Origin: Marinomonas sp. UCMA 3892
GTDB taxonomy: Bacteria > Pseudomonadota > Gammaproteobacteria > Pseudomonadales > Marinomonadaceae
Assembly: GCF_012726345.1 (NCBI RefSeq)
Contig: NZ_PTXN01000010.1
Location: 145,078 to 209,077 of the forward strand
Reading direction: 5' to 3'
DNA length: 64,000 nucleotides
The notes under the pieces are model-generated. The model made no database searches. It saw only the letters and a list, made by a program, of their open reading frames with translations, and was not told the DNA's origin. How positions within the stretch are numbered: position 1 is the first letter of the stretch; every line of letters starts with the position of its first letter. Shown here piece by piece: positions 9,023 to 18,092 of the stretch. The translations under genes were made by a program, and so were the position numbers.

Positions 9023-9571
9023 TTAGAAAAGAGTGCAGGTAATCGATTCCTTTGCTTCAGGAGTTGAGCAAACTTCAGTGTAAGCTGTGGGGTTTTGAAT
9101 AAGAGCATAGTGCATATTGGAGTCTCGACATAAGGTGAGAAAGTCGTCATAGCGTTGATTGAAATTGTTTCTTGTTATCTCATAATTGATTGTTGCGTCA
9201 TAACCGCCAAAATTATTATCCATGGCTTCTGCTTTTACTCGCTGAATTAGATAAGTTAATTCATTATATTTGTGCCGAACTTGATGGCAGTATGCGCTAT
9301 TTGGTGTAGTTTCAGCGCATTCTATCATTGATGTTTCGAGCTGGGCTTTCTCTGTTTGATAGCGATCTAAGTAATTTATCGATTGGCTATTTTTCCTTTG
9401 TGTTCTTTCAGACTGTAGTGATAGCACTTCTAATCTATTTTTTGCTTTATTTAAGCGCTCTTCTTTTGCCAAGCACTCTTTTCCAAAGGCTATTAAATCA
9501 CTGCTATGTACTAGACTTACAAAGGAGCATCCTAGTAAAAGAACGCCGTATTTAATGGTCGAAATGCGCAT
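9023..9571 (-). CDS. Uncharacterised exported protein with coiled-coil
   Basis: 182 residues that I do not recognise. A signal peptide is visible (residues 1-23, hydrophobic core VLLLGCSFVSLV, likely cleavage after VHSS). Residues about 30-75 are rich in Glu, Lys, Gln and Leu and probably form a coiled coil. Five cysteines remain in the mature chain, consistent with disulphides in the periplasm. It is convergent with the lipocalin gene (19-base gap) and divergent from the pepsin homologue. No function can be assigned. Confidence 0.7.
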   Translation of the reverse strand: MRISTIKYGVLLLGCSFVSLVHSSDLIAFGKECLAKEERLNKAKNRLEVLSLQSERTQRKNSQSINYLDRYQTEKAQLETSMIECAETTPNSAYCHQVRHKYNELTYLIQRVKAEAMDNNFGGYDATINYEITRNNFNQRYDDFLTLCRDSNMHYALIQNPTAYTEVCSTPEAKESITCTLF

Positions 9572-9664
9572 TAGATTGCAGATCCTGTTTGTTTTTCGTT
9601 ATACATTTTGTGTACGTTCATGGTAATTACGCTTAATTATACACTGTGTTTTTCTGGAGGAAGT

Positions 9665-10885
9665 ATGGAAAAATTTTTATCAGTAATAGGTGAGGGTAAA
9701 GGAATTTCTGTTTCTCTTGATAGAGGGCCTTTTCAGAATAATGGTGCGTCACCTTGGTATGCTTATGTTGGGGTCGGCACGCCTGAGCAGGCATTGAAGT
9801 TTTCTTTTGATACAGGCAGTGACTTTATCTGGGTGACATCTAGTTTATGCAAAGTAGATACTTGTCACCATTATGGTAACCAAGAGTTTGCTTATCAAAT
9901 ATCATCCAGTTTTTCTTGGGTAAATTCGCAGACAATTGAAGTTAATTTTGGGCCGTGGGGAAATATGGAGGTGAAAACGGGCAAGGATATTTTTACCTTA
10001 ACACCTGAAGCATTGGGACAATCAACGAGTGGCTCAGTATCTTTGCTGTCGGATGTGTATTTAGCGCAGTCTTATCAAGGTGTTCAGTTTCGAGAGCTTG
10101 ACTGGGATGGTGGCATAGGTATTCCAAGCACAACGGAATTATCAGATTCTCTTTCTATGTATCGATCTTTTCGAGCTATGACTCCGAGTAGTAAAACTGA
10201 ACCGACATCATTTCATTTCTTTCAGAGTTTGCTTGATCAAGGAGTGGTTAGTTCGACATGTCCTTATGTGACATTTCTAACAGATATCGATAACAAGAGT
10301 GGCCAAGTGGAATTTGGTCAGCTGAATCAAGATTATCGAGAGAATAGGGAGTATCTATTTTTGCCTTGGGATAAATACAGTGCCCCTTATTTGTGGACCA
10401 GCAAGATCACATCTTTATCTATTGGTGATACTCAGGTTATTTCCCCTGAATCAATTACTAGCACGCCATATTTTTTTGCTTTGGATACTGGCTCATCTCA
10501 GTTCAAAGGTGATTTGGATGTAATGACTACGCTTTACAACATAGCGACTAAAACAAAAGAAGATCTGGTGATTGAGATCGGAGAAACGGATTGTGGAAAT
10601 GTTGGAAAGTTGGTGGTTACCTCTGACATGTACGATGTATTGATTGAGGCTGGTGAGAATAAAGGAGAAGTTATTGCGCAATTTCAACCAATGGAAAATG
10701 CTGATTATATCGCATTGGTAGGTTCTGTATTGATGGATTATTTGTATACGGTGTATGAATTTAGAGTAGTTCAACGTGAAGGCGAGAATTGCATTATTCC
10801 TGTTGGCATGTGGATATTCAATAAAGAAAAGGGGCCCAAAGTGATTGTGACAACTCAAAATAAGCCGGCACGTATTTTCAATTGA
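9665..10885 (+). CDS. Bacterial pepsin homologue (family A1 aspartic protease)
   Basis: 406 residues from ATG 9665, which has a strong CTGGAGGA site 4 bases upstream; an in-frame TTG at 9608 lacks one. Both catalytic motifs of a two-lobed pepsin are present: FDTGSDFIWV (Asp49) and FALDTGSSQF (Asp274). DWDGGIGIP corresponds to the FDGILGL element of pepsins, and VEFGQLNQ to the strand before the second lobe. There is no signal peptide or propeptide, unlike eukaryotic pepsins but like the bacterial shewasins, some of which are cytosolic. A1 proteases are very rare in bacteria and have been noted in Marinomonas, Shewanella and Colwellia. It is the first gene of a closely spaced series (56 bases to the next). 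Substrate unknown. Confidence 0.92.
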   Translation: MEKFLSVIGEGKGISVSLDRGPFQNNGASPWYAYVGVGTPEQALKFSFDTGSDFIWVTSSLCKVDTCHHYGNQEFAYQISSSFSWVNSQTIEVNFGPWGNMEVKTGKDIFTLTPEALGQSTSGSVSLLSDVYLAQSYQGVQFRELDWDGGIGIPSTTELSDSLSMYRSFRAMTPSSKTEPTSFHFFQSLLDQGVVSSTCPYVTFLTDIDNKSGQVEFGQLNQDYRENREYLFLPWDKYSAPYLWTSKITSLSIGDTQVISPESITSTPYFFALDTGSSQFKGDLDVMTTLYNIATKTKEDLVIEIGETDCGNVGKLVVTSDMYDVLIEAGENKGEVIAQFQPMENADYIALVGSVLMDYLYTVYEFRVVQREGENCIIPVGMWIFNKEKGPKVIVTTQNKPARIFN

Positions 10886-10940
10886 TGTCTACCGATTTTA
10901 GCGAATAGATAAAAATGTTTTAACCATAAAGGAGTAATGC

Positions 10941-11717
10941 ATGTCTTTGATGTTGAATGGCTCATGGGAAAATAGTTATGGTTCAACGATGACGTTAGAA
11001 GTCGATGAAGATGGTTTTATTTTTGGAGAGTACGGATCTCATACTGGCTCGACTGGAACTTATCTTGTGATCGGATATTGTCGGCCAAGTAACCCAACTA
11101 ACGCTGCTGGACAACCATTAGTACTGTCTATTTATTGGCGTTCAATTGGTGGTGAAGAACCTGACGAAGGCTCTCATTGGGTGTCTACCTACTGTGGTCA
11201 GCTTGATAGTGATGGCCAAATGACGGTAATGAATTCGTTGGTAACGACAACCAAATATCAAGCTTTTGTTCCAGGAGATTACATCGATAAGTTGATCTTC
11301 AAGAAATATTTTAGCTCTAATGAAATCAAGACAAAAAATATTGAATCGATAGCACAGGAAAAAGCGAAATTTGCTAATCCTATTAATGGCGTTTGGGTAA
11401 ACCAAGAAAAAAGTATTCAGCTAACGGTGTTTTTGCAGGATAAAGAATATGGTGTTGTCAACGGCTGGCTAGCATATGGAAGTGAGCTAATAAGCATGCT
11501 TGGTTTCACAGATACCTTAGATAATAACAATATATTACAAAGTGTTAGCTTAAGTGGATATATGCTAAAGACATCTCAACCGATATCACTTATCGGTCGT
11601 ATAAGCCAAGACGCTAATACTTTGATTCTTTCTCGTTGGTTGGCCAACTCCACAAATGCTGAGGCGGCCTACTTTCAGGCAAACTCTGAAAACTGGGAAT
11701 TAACGAAAAAATCATAG
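10941..11717 (+). CDS. Tandem avidin-like protein
   Basis: 258 residues with AAAGGAG before ATG 10941. Residues about 4-120 follow streptavidin strand by strand: GSWENSYGSTM (Asn11 and Ser15 match the biotin ligands Asn23 and Ser27), GEYGSHTG (Tyr and Ser at the Tyr43 and Ser45 positions), a strand with Trp like Trp79, and STYCGQL like TTWSGQY. The partner of Asp128 appears to be Lys, and the Trp108 and Trp120 positions are not Trp, so biotin binding may be weak or changed. A second, more diverged copy fills about 146-258, beginning GVWVNQEKSIQLTV and containing SRWLANST where avidins have TQWLLTSG. No signal peptide. This is a by-eye fold assignment; the second domain is the less certain. 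Confidence 0.72.
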   Translation: MSLMLNGSWENSYGSTMTLEVDEDGFIFGEYGSHTGSTGTYLVIGYCRPSNPTNAAGQPLVLSIYWRSIGGEEPDEGSHWVSTYCGQLDSDGQMTVMNSLVTTTKYQAFVPGDYIDKLIFKKYFSSNEIKTKNIESIAQEKAKFANPINGVWVNQEKSIQLTVFLQDKEYGVVNGWLAYGSELISMLGFTDTLDNNNILQSVSLSGYMLKTSQPISLIGRISQDANTLILSRWLANSTNAEAAYFQANSENWELTKKS

Positions 11718-11749
11718 TTGAGTCATGATCAAATTGTGAGGGAAAACAA

Positions 11750-14134
11750 ATGAGCTTAGGTAATGCATTCAATAAAGAAGAGCATGATCAAACTATAATC
11801 GATTGTTTTCTACAAATGTGGCGTTATTCAGCCGATTTGATGTTTATCATGGCCGTAGAAGATGGTGATGAGTTTTCTTTATACGACAATAATCCAGCGT
11901 CTAAAGCCGTAATGGGTCTTGAAAAGGGAGCAGAGATACATCGTCTTAACTTACGAGTGCAGTTTGGTGATGAAATGGCAGAGCAGGTTTATTCTACCTA
12001 TCGTCAAGTATTGCAAGGTGGAAAACCTGTTTCTATTGAACAAGCTGGTATGCGAGGTGACGGTAGTCAGATTTATTTTGATACCTTGTTTGTTCCTATT
12101 TTTGATTCATTAGGTAAGCCGATTTTTGTATGTGGCGTAAGTCGTGATATTACGAAAATAAAAGAGGCCGAAACCGTAGCGTTAAAAGCTAATGAAAAAC
12201 TTCTAGAATACAGCACCGCACTGGAAACGATCAACCAAGAATTGGATCGCAAGGTACAAGAGCGAACCAAAGAATTAGAAAATGCAAAACGCATAGTAGA
12301 AGAGTCATTGGAGGCAAAGTCCTCCTTTGTTGCCAGAATGAGCCATGAAATACGCACCCCAATTAATGCTGTGATTGGATTAAGCCACCTAGCTTTAAAA
12401 ACGTCTTTAAATCATGAGCAACAAGACTATATCAACACTATTTTATCTTCTGGTGAAAACCTACTGAGCCTTGTTAATGATGTATTAGATTTTTCGAAGA
12501 TTGAGGCTGGAAAAATGGGCATAGAAGAGGTGCCTTTTTCTCCTAAATCGATTGTTCAGCACGCTATCAATATGAATGCTATTAAAGCAGAAGAAAAAAA
12601 ATTGACAGTGACGGTCGATATTTCTCCATCATTGCCGCCCATGCTATTAGGTGATCCATTACATATACAGCAAGTGTTGGTCAATCTTGTTACCAATGCT
12701 GTTAAGTTCACCGAACGAGGCGGTGTTTGTGTGCGCATGTATACTGATGAAAATGATGATAAATCTGTTTTGTTAAGATGCGATGTAATTGACACTGGTA
12801 TTGGAATATCAAAAGCGTATTTGGATCAACTATTTCAATCATTTCATCAGGCTGACGATAGTGTCACTCGTAAGTTTGGTGGGACCGGTTTAGGCTTAAC
12901 TATCTCTCGCCAACTCTGCTCGCTGATGAACGGTGATATTTGGGTGCACAGTGAATTAGGGCAAGGGTCCACTTTTAGTTTTGTTCTCCCTCTTAATATC
13001 GCCCCTGATTTATTGCTTTTAAATGAAAGTAAACTAAATGAAAAAGTGATAAAGGAAGAGTATAGAGAGGATGAAAGTATCCCAGATCTTTCTCAATATA
13101 ATGTTCTTTTGGCAGAAGATAATATTATTAATCAAAAAGTTGTCTTAGGATATTTAGACGACACCTTAATAAATGTTGATGTTGTTGAAAATGGTGAGGA
13201 GGCTATTAAGAAATTAGAAGAGAAAAAATATAATTTGGTTTTGATGGATATTCAAATGCCGATTATGGATGGGTTAACCGCTTCTAGAAAAATTAGGCAG
13301 TCTTCAAATTATGGTGATATACCTATAATTGCAATGACAGCTCATGTCTCGGATGAAGCAAAAAAACAGTCTGCACAGGCTGGTATGAATGCGCATTTAG
13401 ATAAGCCAATTAAAAAATTTGATTTATACAAAATTTTACAAAAACACCTAGTTACAAATAATCAGTATAACCCCTTAAAAATGAATGGTTTTGTGATGCA
13501 TGAATGGGTGGTATTGCATTCTGATGTGTTGTCTAAGTTGTACTCCATAGATACATTAGATGTAGATGACGCGATAAAAAATCTAAATGGTAAAGCGGAC
13601 TTGTATCTTGAGTTAATATTGTCTTTTTATGATAGATACAAAGATTTTTCTTCTGCTGAATGTATAGGTATTAATTTGGATGTGATTATGCATTCATTAA
13701 AGTCAAATGCTGCTTATATTGGAGCATCAAATATATCAGTGTTTTGCGCTGAATTAGAAATTAATATTAAAAATGAATTTTTTTGTTCTGAAAGAACAGA
13801 GCATCTAGTAGGAATGGTTAAGGTGTTGATTAATAAATTGGCTATTATTTTAACACCTTATTTTTCTTTGATCAAACCAAGTGAAAATATAGAAGAATTT
13901 AGCGAGAATAATTTAGTAAATAAATTAAGAGAAATGGTGCCATTATTAAAGAAATCAGATTTTTTTGTAGAAAATCATTTCAGCTTACTGCGCAAAATGG
14001 TTCGCGGTAGTAAGTATGTTCTGGATATTGAAAACTTAATTTATGATGTGAAAAACGTTGAGTTTGAGACAGCTACTGTTACAGGGCAAACGCATGAACA
14101 TTTTCTGAACAGTGTGTGCTGCATTTGCATTTAA
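11750..14134 (+). CDS. Hybrid sensor histidine kinase (PAS-HisKA-HATPase-REC-HPt), 3' end replaced by IS sequence
   Basis: The reading frame is 794 codons, but native sequence ends at 14081, where the IS enters after Val777; the last 17 residues are read from the IS. Domains: PAS (about 20-135), coiled-coil linker, HisKA with MSHEIRTPINAVIG (His199), HATPase with NAVKF, DTGIG and GGTGLGL, REC with LMDIQMPIMDG (Asp500), and an HPt domain with MHSLKSNAAYIGA (His648). No membrane segments, so it is a soluble sensor. The intact gene would have ended KASQLILELQGD, sequence now found at 63590-63627, giving 789 residues. All signalling residues remain, so the kinase may still work. It lies 32 bases after the avidin-like gene. 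Confidence 0.9.
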   Translation: MSLGNAFNKEEHDQTIIDCFLQMWRYSADLMFIMAVEDGDEFSLYDNNPASKAVMGLEKGAEIHRLNLRVQFGDEMAEQVYSTYRQVLQGGKPVSIEQAGMRGDGSQIYFDTLFVPIFDSLGKPIFVCGVSRDITKIKEAETVALKANEKLLEYSTALETINQELDRKVQERTKELENAKRIVEESLEAKSSFVARMSHEIRTPINAVIGLSHLALKTSLNHEQQDYINTILSSGENLLSLVNDVLDFSKIEAGKMGIEEVPFSPKSIVQHAINMNAIKAEEKKLTVTVDISPSLPPMLLGDPLHIQQVLVNLVTNAVKFTERGGVCVRMYTDENDDKSVLLRCDVIDTGIGISKAYLDQLFQSFHQADDSVTRKFGGTGLGLTISRQLCSLMNGDIWVHSELGQGSTFSFVLPLNIAPDLLLLNESKLNEKVIKEEYREDESIPDLSQYNVLLAEDNIINQKVVLGYLDDTLINVDVVENGEEAIKKLEEKKYNLVLMDIQMPIMDGLTASRKIRQSSNYGDIPIIAMTAHVSDEAKKQSAQAGMNAHLDKPIKKFDLYKILQKHLVTNNQYNPLKMNGFVMHEWVVLHSDVLSKLYSIDTLDVDDAIKNLNGKADLYLELILSFYDRYKDFSSAECIGINLDVIMHSLKSNAAYIGASNISVFCAELEINIKNEFFCSERTEHLVGMVKVLINKLAIILTPYFSLIKPSENIEEFSENNLVNKLREMVPLLKKSDFFVENHFSLLRKMVRGSKYVLDIENLIYDVKNVEFETATVTGQTHEHFLNSVCCICI
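14072..14081 (+). repeat. Target-site repeat at left end of IS copy 1
   Basis: GCTACTGTTA directly abuts the left inverted repeat. The right side of the same IS reads CAAAATAGAC, so the element is not flanked by a matching pair. The matching copy, in inverse orientation (TAACAGTAGC), is at 63628-63637 beside the second IS. Confidence 0.9.
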
Positions 14135-15303
14135 TCCGTGTTTGATGAATGATCGTTCCCTTTTGATGCCGATGACTCTATTAGACCGTATGATGCTGTT
14201 AAATGACCCACGCCAGCAAGCAAAATGTACCCACGATTTAGGGGAAGTGGTTTTCATGACTACCTGCGCGTTGCTTTGTGGTGCGGATGACTGGGAGTCG
14301 ATTCAATTCTTTGCGGACACCCGAAAGGATTGGTTCAAACAGTTTTTACGCTTGCCAGGCGGCATCCCATCACATGACACCTTTAACCGTTTATTTTCTC
14401 TGTTGGACCCGGTCTGTTATCGAGAAATGTTCTGTGGCTGGGTGCAGGATATGTTAATTGATACCCCATTATCTGGCGTTGTCGCAATTGACGGAAAAAC
14501 TGCACGGGCGTCGCGTTCTAGTAAACAACAAGCTATTCACATGGTGAACGCTTGGGCTTCACAGGCTAGCGTGTCTCTTGGTCAACACAAGGTCGATAAA
14601 AAGTCTAATGAAATCAAAGCAATCCCTAAACTATTGGAACAACTGGCTATCAAAGGCTGCTTGGTCACAATAGATGCGATGGGGTGTCAGAAAAACATTG
14701 TATCCAAAGTCATTGAAAGAGAAGCTGATTACTTAATTACCGTAAAAAGTAACCAGAAAACGCTACATAAAGAGCTTGTTAGGTATTTCGATCATTACTG
14801 GGAAACTCATAAACAGGACACGTTAAGTGAGCACTTTTTTGAGCAACAAAACGAAACACATGGTCGCAAGGAGCACCGTCGATGCTGGTCCACGATGGAC
14901 TTGTCGTCTCTGTCTATTGCAACAGAATGGCAAGTACAAACCATCGCCGCGATACAGTCAGATCGTATTGCTAATGAAAGAGGCCGAAGCCATATTCGTT
15001 ACTTTATTTCCAGCAAACTGATGACGGCAGAAGAAGTATTAAAGGCCACTCGCGAGCATTGGGGCGTCGAAAACCAGCTTCATTGGGTTCTGGATGTCTC
15101 TTTTGGGGAAGATCAGTGTCGAGCTAGGCAAGGTTATGCGGCAGAAAACCTAGCAACCACCCGACAAATCGCTCTAAACCTACTAAAGCAGGAAACCAGT
15201 GTAAAACTGGGTATCAAAAACAAGCGTAAGGCCTGTGGTTGGGATGATGCGTATCTGTTCAAGGTGATGGGGTTGATCAAATAATGTTCGTGCGTTTGCC
15301 CTG
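14082..15303 (+). mobile_element. ISAs1-family insertion sequence, complete copy 1
   Basis: A 1,222-bp element bounded by imperfect terminal inverted repeats: the left end begins CAGGGCAAACGCATGAACAT and the right end, reverse strand, CAGGGCAAACGCACGAACAT. The length, the single DDE transposase and the 10-bp target repeats fit the ISAs1 family. Its left end lies in the histidine kinase gene and its right end in the CHASE-GGDEF gene. The second copy at 63638 agrees base for base over the stretch I compared, suggesting recent spread. Confidence 0.95.
14145..15284 (+). CDS. ISAs1-family DDE transposase
   Basis: About 379 residues from ATG 14145 (in-frame GTG 14112 and ATG 14163 are alternatives; no convincing ribosome site for any). 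The N-terminal DPRQQAKCTHDL and LLCGADDWESIQ segment is the family's DUF4338/DDE_Tnp_1-associated region. Catalytic acidic residues are in VVAIDGKTARASR (Asp), VTIDAMGCQKNI (Asp) and GVENQLHWVLDVSFGEDQ (Glu). The frame is intact and ends 19 bases before the IS boundary, so the copy is probably active. Confidence 0.93.
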   Translation: MNDRSLLMPMTLLDRMMLLNDPRQQAKCTHDLGEVVFMTTCALLCGADDWESIQFFADTRKDWFKQFLRLPGGIPSHDTFNRLFSLLDPVCYREMFCGWVQDMLIDTPLSGVVAIDGKTARASRSSKQQAIHMVNAWASQASVSLGQHKVDKKSNEIKAIPKLLEQLAIKGCLVTIDAMGCQKNIVSKVIEREADYLITVKSNQKTLHKELVRYFDHYWETHKQDTLSEHFFEQQNETHGRKEHRRCWSTMDLSSLSIATEWQVQTIAAIQSDRIANERGRSHIRYFISSKLMTAEEVLKATREHWGVENQLHWVLDVSFGEDQCRARQGYAAENLATTRQIALNLLKQETSVKLGIKNKRKACGWDDAYLFKVMGLIK

Positions 15304-16533
15304 CAAAATAGACGCTAATCGCTTAGACACATTTACCAGTAACTTATCCCCCAATTCATGGCCAAAGGCATCATTAATGGTTTTGAAATGGTCTAAATCC
15401 AAAATCAACGCAGCTAACTGCTTATCTTTTTCCTGACAGCTTACGATTAATTCATTTAGTTCAAGCTGTATTTGATAACGACTTAACAACCCGGTCAGCT
15501 CGTCAATCTCGATACGCTTATTGATTGAATCAAGCATAGAGAAATAAGTTAAGGACAATTTACGTGAATAATAGGCTAAAAATAGCGCAAAAAAACCAAA
15601 TACAAATAAGGGAGCAATAACTAAAAACCAATGTATTCGAGTCATAATGTTTTCAGTATAACGAGTATCAATTCGCCATTTACGTCCAGCAATAGAAAGA
15701 TAGTGCGTATCAAAATTTACACCTTCCCATGAGGAAGGTTCAGCCGTGTCGACAAACCAAAGCATACTATCTGAAGAAACATCGGCAAGTCGGTAATAGA
15801 AATCGTGGCGAACCAAGGAGTTAACTTCTTTAAACAGGCTATCTACTTTAAAAAACGCACCGATAATGCCATGAAAACCTATATCGTCTGTTAACTTATA
15901 AGAACGCGCATCAACAGATAAGTAAATTGGCTTTCTGATAATGAAGGTATCGGCCTCCGCACTCAAACTAGCATCAGAAAAAGGCGAAAATGTCGGCTCG
16001 GACAAAGTGACAGAAGAGGAATTACGAGCCTGAATAACCGAACTAAGATTCCGGTATTGCGAAGATAAAATGTCATAACCATAAGTAAATTTATCTGGAT
16101 ACCCTAACGTCAAGGGCATGTACTCAGACCTATCACCATCGGGATAAATTCTAAAATTATAATTACCTAACAAAATACGTTTCTGCATTTCGTATTCGCT
16201 TTTTTTACTGGCAGGTACATACTGAGCAAAATATAAATTAATGCCTTGAGTAGTGATAACTCTCTGAGCAAAACGCGAAAAATAGCCAGCAGTCACCTCC
16301 CCTTTGCTAGACTCAATAAGAGCAGCAGCGATAGATACCCCCGTTATATATTGCGTCAAACTATCATTTAGTTTTTCAGTAAAGTGCTCCCCTACAGCTT
16401 TTTGATCGCTGTAAACATGCTTGCGTTCTTCCAAATAAATAGCAAGGCTCGTAGCCATTCCACATAAAAAAACAAAACAAAAAACGACGTAATGCATTTT
16501 TCCATTTTTCACATGGTTTCTTAAAGAAATCAT
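15304..16533 (-). pseudogene. CHASE-GGDEF diguanylate cyclase, truncated by the IS
   Basis: Native sequence covers 16533 to 15304 (410 codons); the frame then runs into IS sequence and stops at 15277. A membrane helix (about residues 13-33), a periplasmic CHASE domain (about 50-290, with LGNYNFRIYPDGDRSEYMP) and a second helix (about 300-325) lead into a GGDEF domain that starts at DELTGLLSR and contains LDLDHFKTINDAFGH but is cut before the GGDEF active-site loop. As it stands it cannot make cyclic di-GMP. The missing part should lie beyond the far end of the second IS copy, outside the window. Divergent from dbpA. Confidence 0.88.
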
Positions 16534-16709
16534 TGTTTACCCATCGATGTTTTCCCAACAAAAAGGCCGCTATAAATCACTGCATCATAACAACAAGCCA
16601 CTTTACCTAAAAACAATATAAGCGGCACGGAATAAATGGTTAAGAAAAGTATTCACGACAATTTTCTGGTATCCTGCCTCTATTATTGACTCAACTAGAC
16701 AGGCCTTTT

Positions 16710-18092
16710 GTGACCACATTTCAACACGCTCTAAACAACCTTCTTCCAACTAAGCTAACTACTTTACTTTCGGATATGGGATTCACCACCTTCACCCCCA
16801 TTCAAGAACAAAGTTTACCGCCTATGATTGAAGGCAAAGACATTCTTGCGCAGGCACAAACTGGTAGTGGTAAAACGCTAGCTTTTTCAATTGCTCTTTT
16901 ACTCAAAATCAACCCACGTTTCTTTGGTGTTCAAGCCCTTGTAATGTGCCCTACTCGGGAACTAGCAGATCAAGTATCCAAAGAAATTCGCAAAGTTGCA
17001 CGTTATCAAGACAATATTAAAGTGCTAAGCCTATGTGGAGGCATGCCATTTGGCCCACAAATAGGATCCCTGGAACATGGCGCTCATATCGTTGTTGGGA
17101 CTCCTGGCCGTCTAATGGAACACCTTCGCAAAGGCACACTTAAGCTCAATGCACTAAACACGCTAGTATTAGATGAAGCTGACCGCATGCTGGATATGGG
17201 CTTCGTCGATAGCATTCGTGAAATCGTTGAGCTAACACCAAGCAACCGCCAAACGCTGCTTTTTTCCGCAACCTATGGTGATGGTATTGAAGCGATCAGC
17301 AAGGAATTTCAGAGCACGCCAATTAGCATCAAGGTAGAAGCACAAGAAGATCTTAAACCTAATATAGAACAGTTTTTTGTTCGTAGCGAAAATAAAGACA
17401 AATGCGAGACCTTATTGGCGACATTGCAACATTTTGAACCTCGTCAAGCGATTGTATTTTGCAATACAAAAGCAGAATCACAAGTGGTCGCAGACTGGTT
17501 ATCTGAACACAAAGTTGCCGCTCAAGCCATTCATGGGGATCTAGAACAAAGACAACGCGATCAAGTACTCGTGCGCTTCAGCAACCAAAGTAGCTGCGTA
17601 CTAGTAGCTACGGATGTCGCTGCTCGCGGTATTGATGTAAAAGAAATTGATCTTGTAGTGAACTATGACACCACACGCGACACCGATGTCCATACACATC
17701 GTATTGGCCGAACTGGCCGCGCAGGTGCCGCAGGTATTGCTGTTAACCTTGTGACATCAAAAGACGATTACAAAGTTCGTGATATTGAATCACGCTTTAA
17801 TATCACCGCGAATTTTATTGAACTTGAGGCGATTGATCCTCACTACCGCTTAATTCCGCAAAAGACCACCATCTCTTTTGATGCAGGTCGTAAAAACAAG
17901 CTTCGCCCAGGCGACATACTTGGTGCATTAACCGCTGGCCTTGGATTGGATAAATCACAAGTTGGCAAAATCGATATTTTTGATTTTCACGCTTACGTTT
18001 CAGTCGACAACGAAGTCGCTAAAACCGTTGTTAAAGAGTTTGAAAACAAAAAGATCAAAGGCAAAAACATTCGAGCGCGCATTTTACGATGA
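16710..18092 (+). CDS. dbpA: ATP-dependent RNA helicase DbpA
   Basis: 460 residues from GTG 16710, close to the 457 of Escherichia coli DbpA; an in-frame TTG at 16686 would add eight residues that do not resemble the family. Helicase motifs in order: Q motif with FTPIQEQ, AQTGSGKT, PTRELA, VGTPGR, DEAD in VLDEADRMLDMGF, SAT, and RIGRTGR. The C-terminal 75 residues (KLRPGDILGALTAG to IRARIL) form the DbpA RNA-binding domain, which directs the enzyme to hairpin 92 of 23S rRNA during 50S assembly. Its stop overlaps the next start by 4 bases. Confidence 0.95.
   Translation: MTTFQHALNNLLPTKLTTLLSDMGFTTFTPIQEQSLPPMIEGKDILAQAQTGSGKTLAFSIALLLKINPRFFGVQALVMCPTRELADQVSKEIRKVARYQDNIKVLSLCGGMPFGPQIGSLEHGAHIVVGTPGRLMEHLRKGTLKLNALNTLVLDEADRMLDMGFVDSIREIVELTPSNRQTLLFSATYGDGIEAISKEFQSTPISIKVEAQEDLKPNIEQFFVRSENKDKCETLLATLQHFEPRQAIVFCNTKAESQVVADWLSEHKVAAQAIHGDLEQRQRDQVLVRFSNQSSCVLVATDVAARGIDVKEIDLVVNYDTTRDTDVHTHRIGRTGRAGAAGIAVNLVTSKDDYKVRDIESRFNITANFIELEAIDPHYRLIPQKTTISFDAGRKNKLRPGDILGALTAGLGLDKSQVGKIDIFDFHAYVSVDNEVAKTVVKEFENKKIKGKNIRARILR

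Noticed and set aside
14082..14134. C-terminal 17 residues of the histidine kinase frame as a native tail
   Set aside because: They are encoded by the left end of the IS; the true tail is at 63590-63627.
15277..15303. The last eight residues of the CHASE-GGDEF frame as a natural C-terminus
   Set aside because: They are read from the IS right end, and the GGDEF loop is missing.
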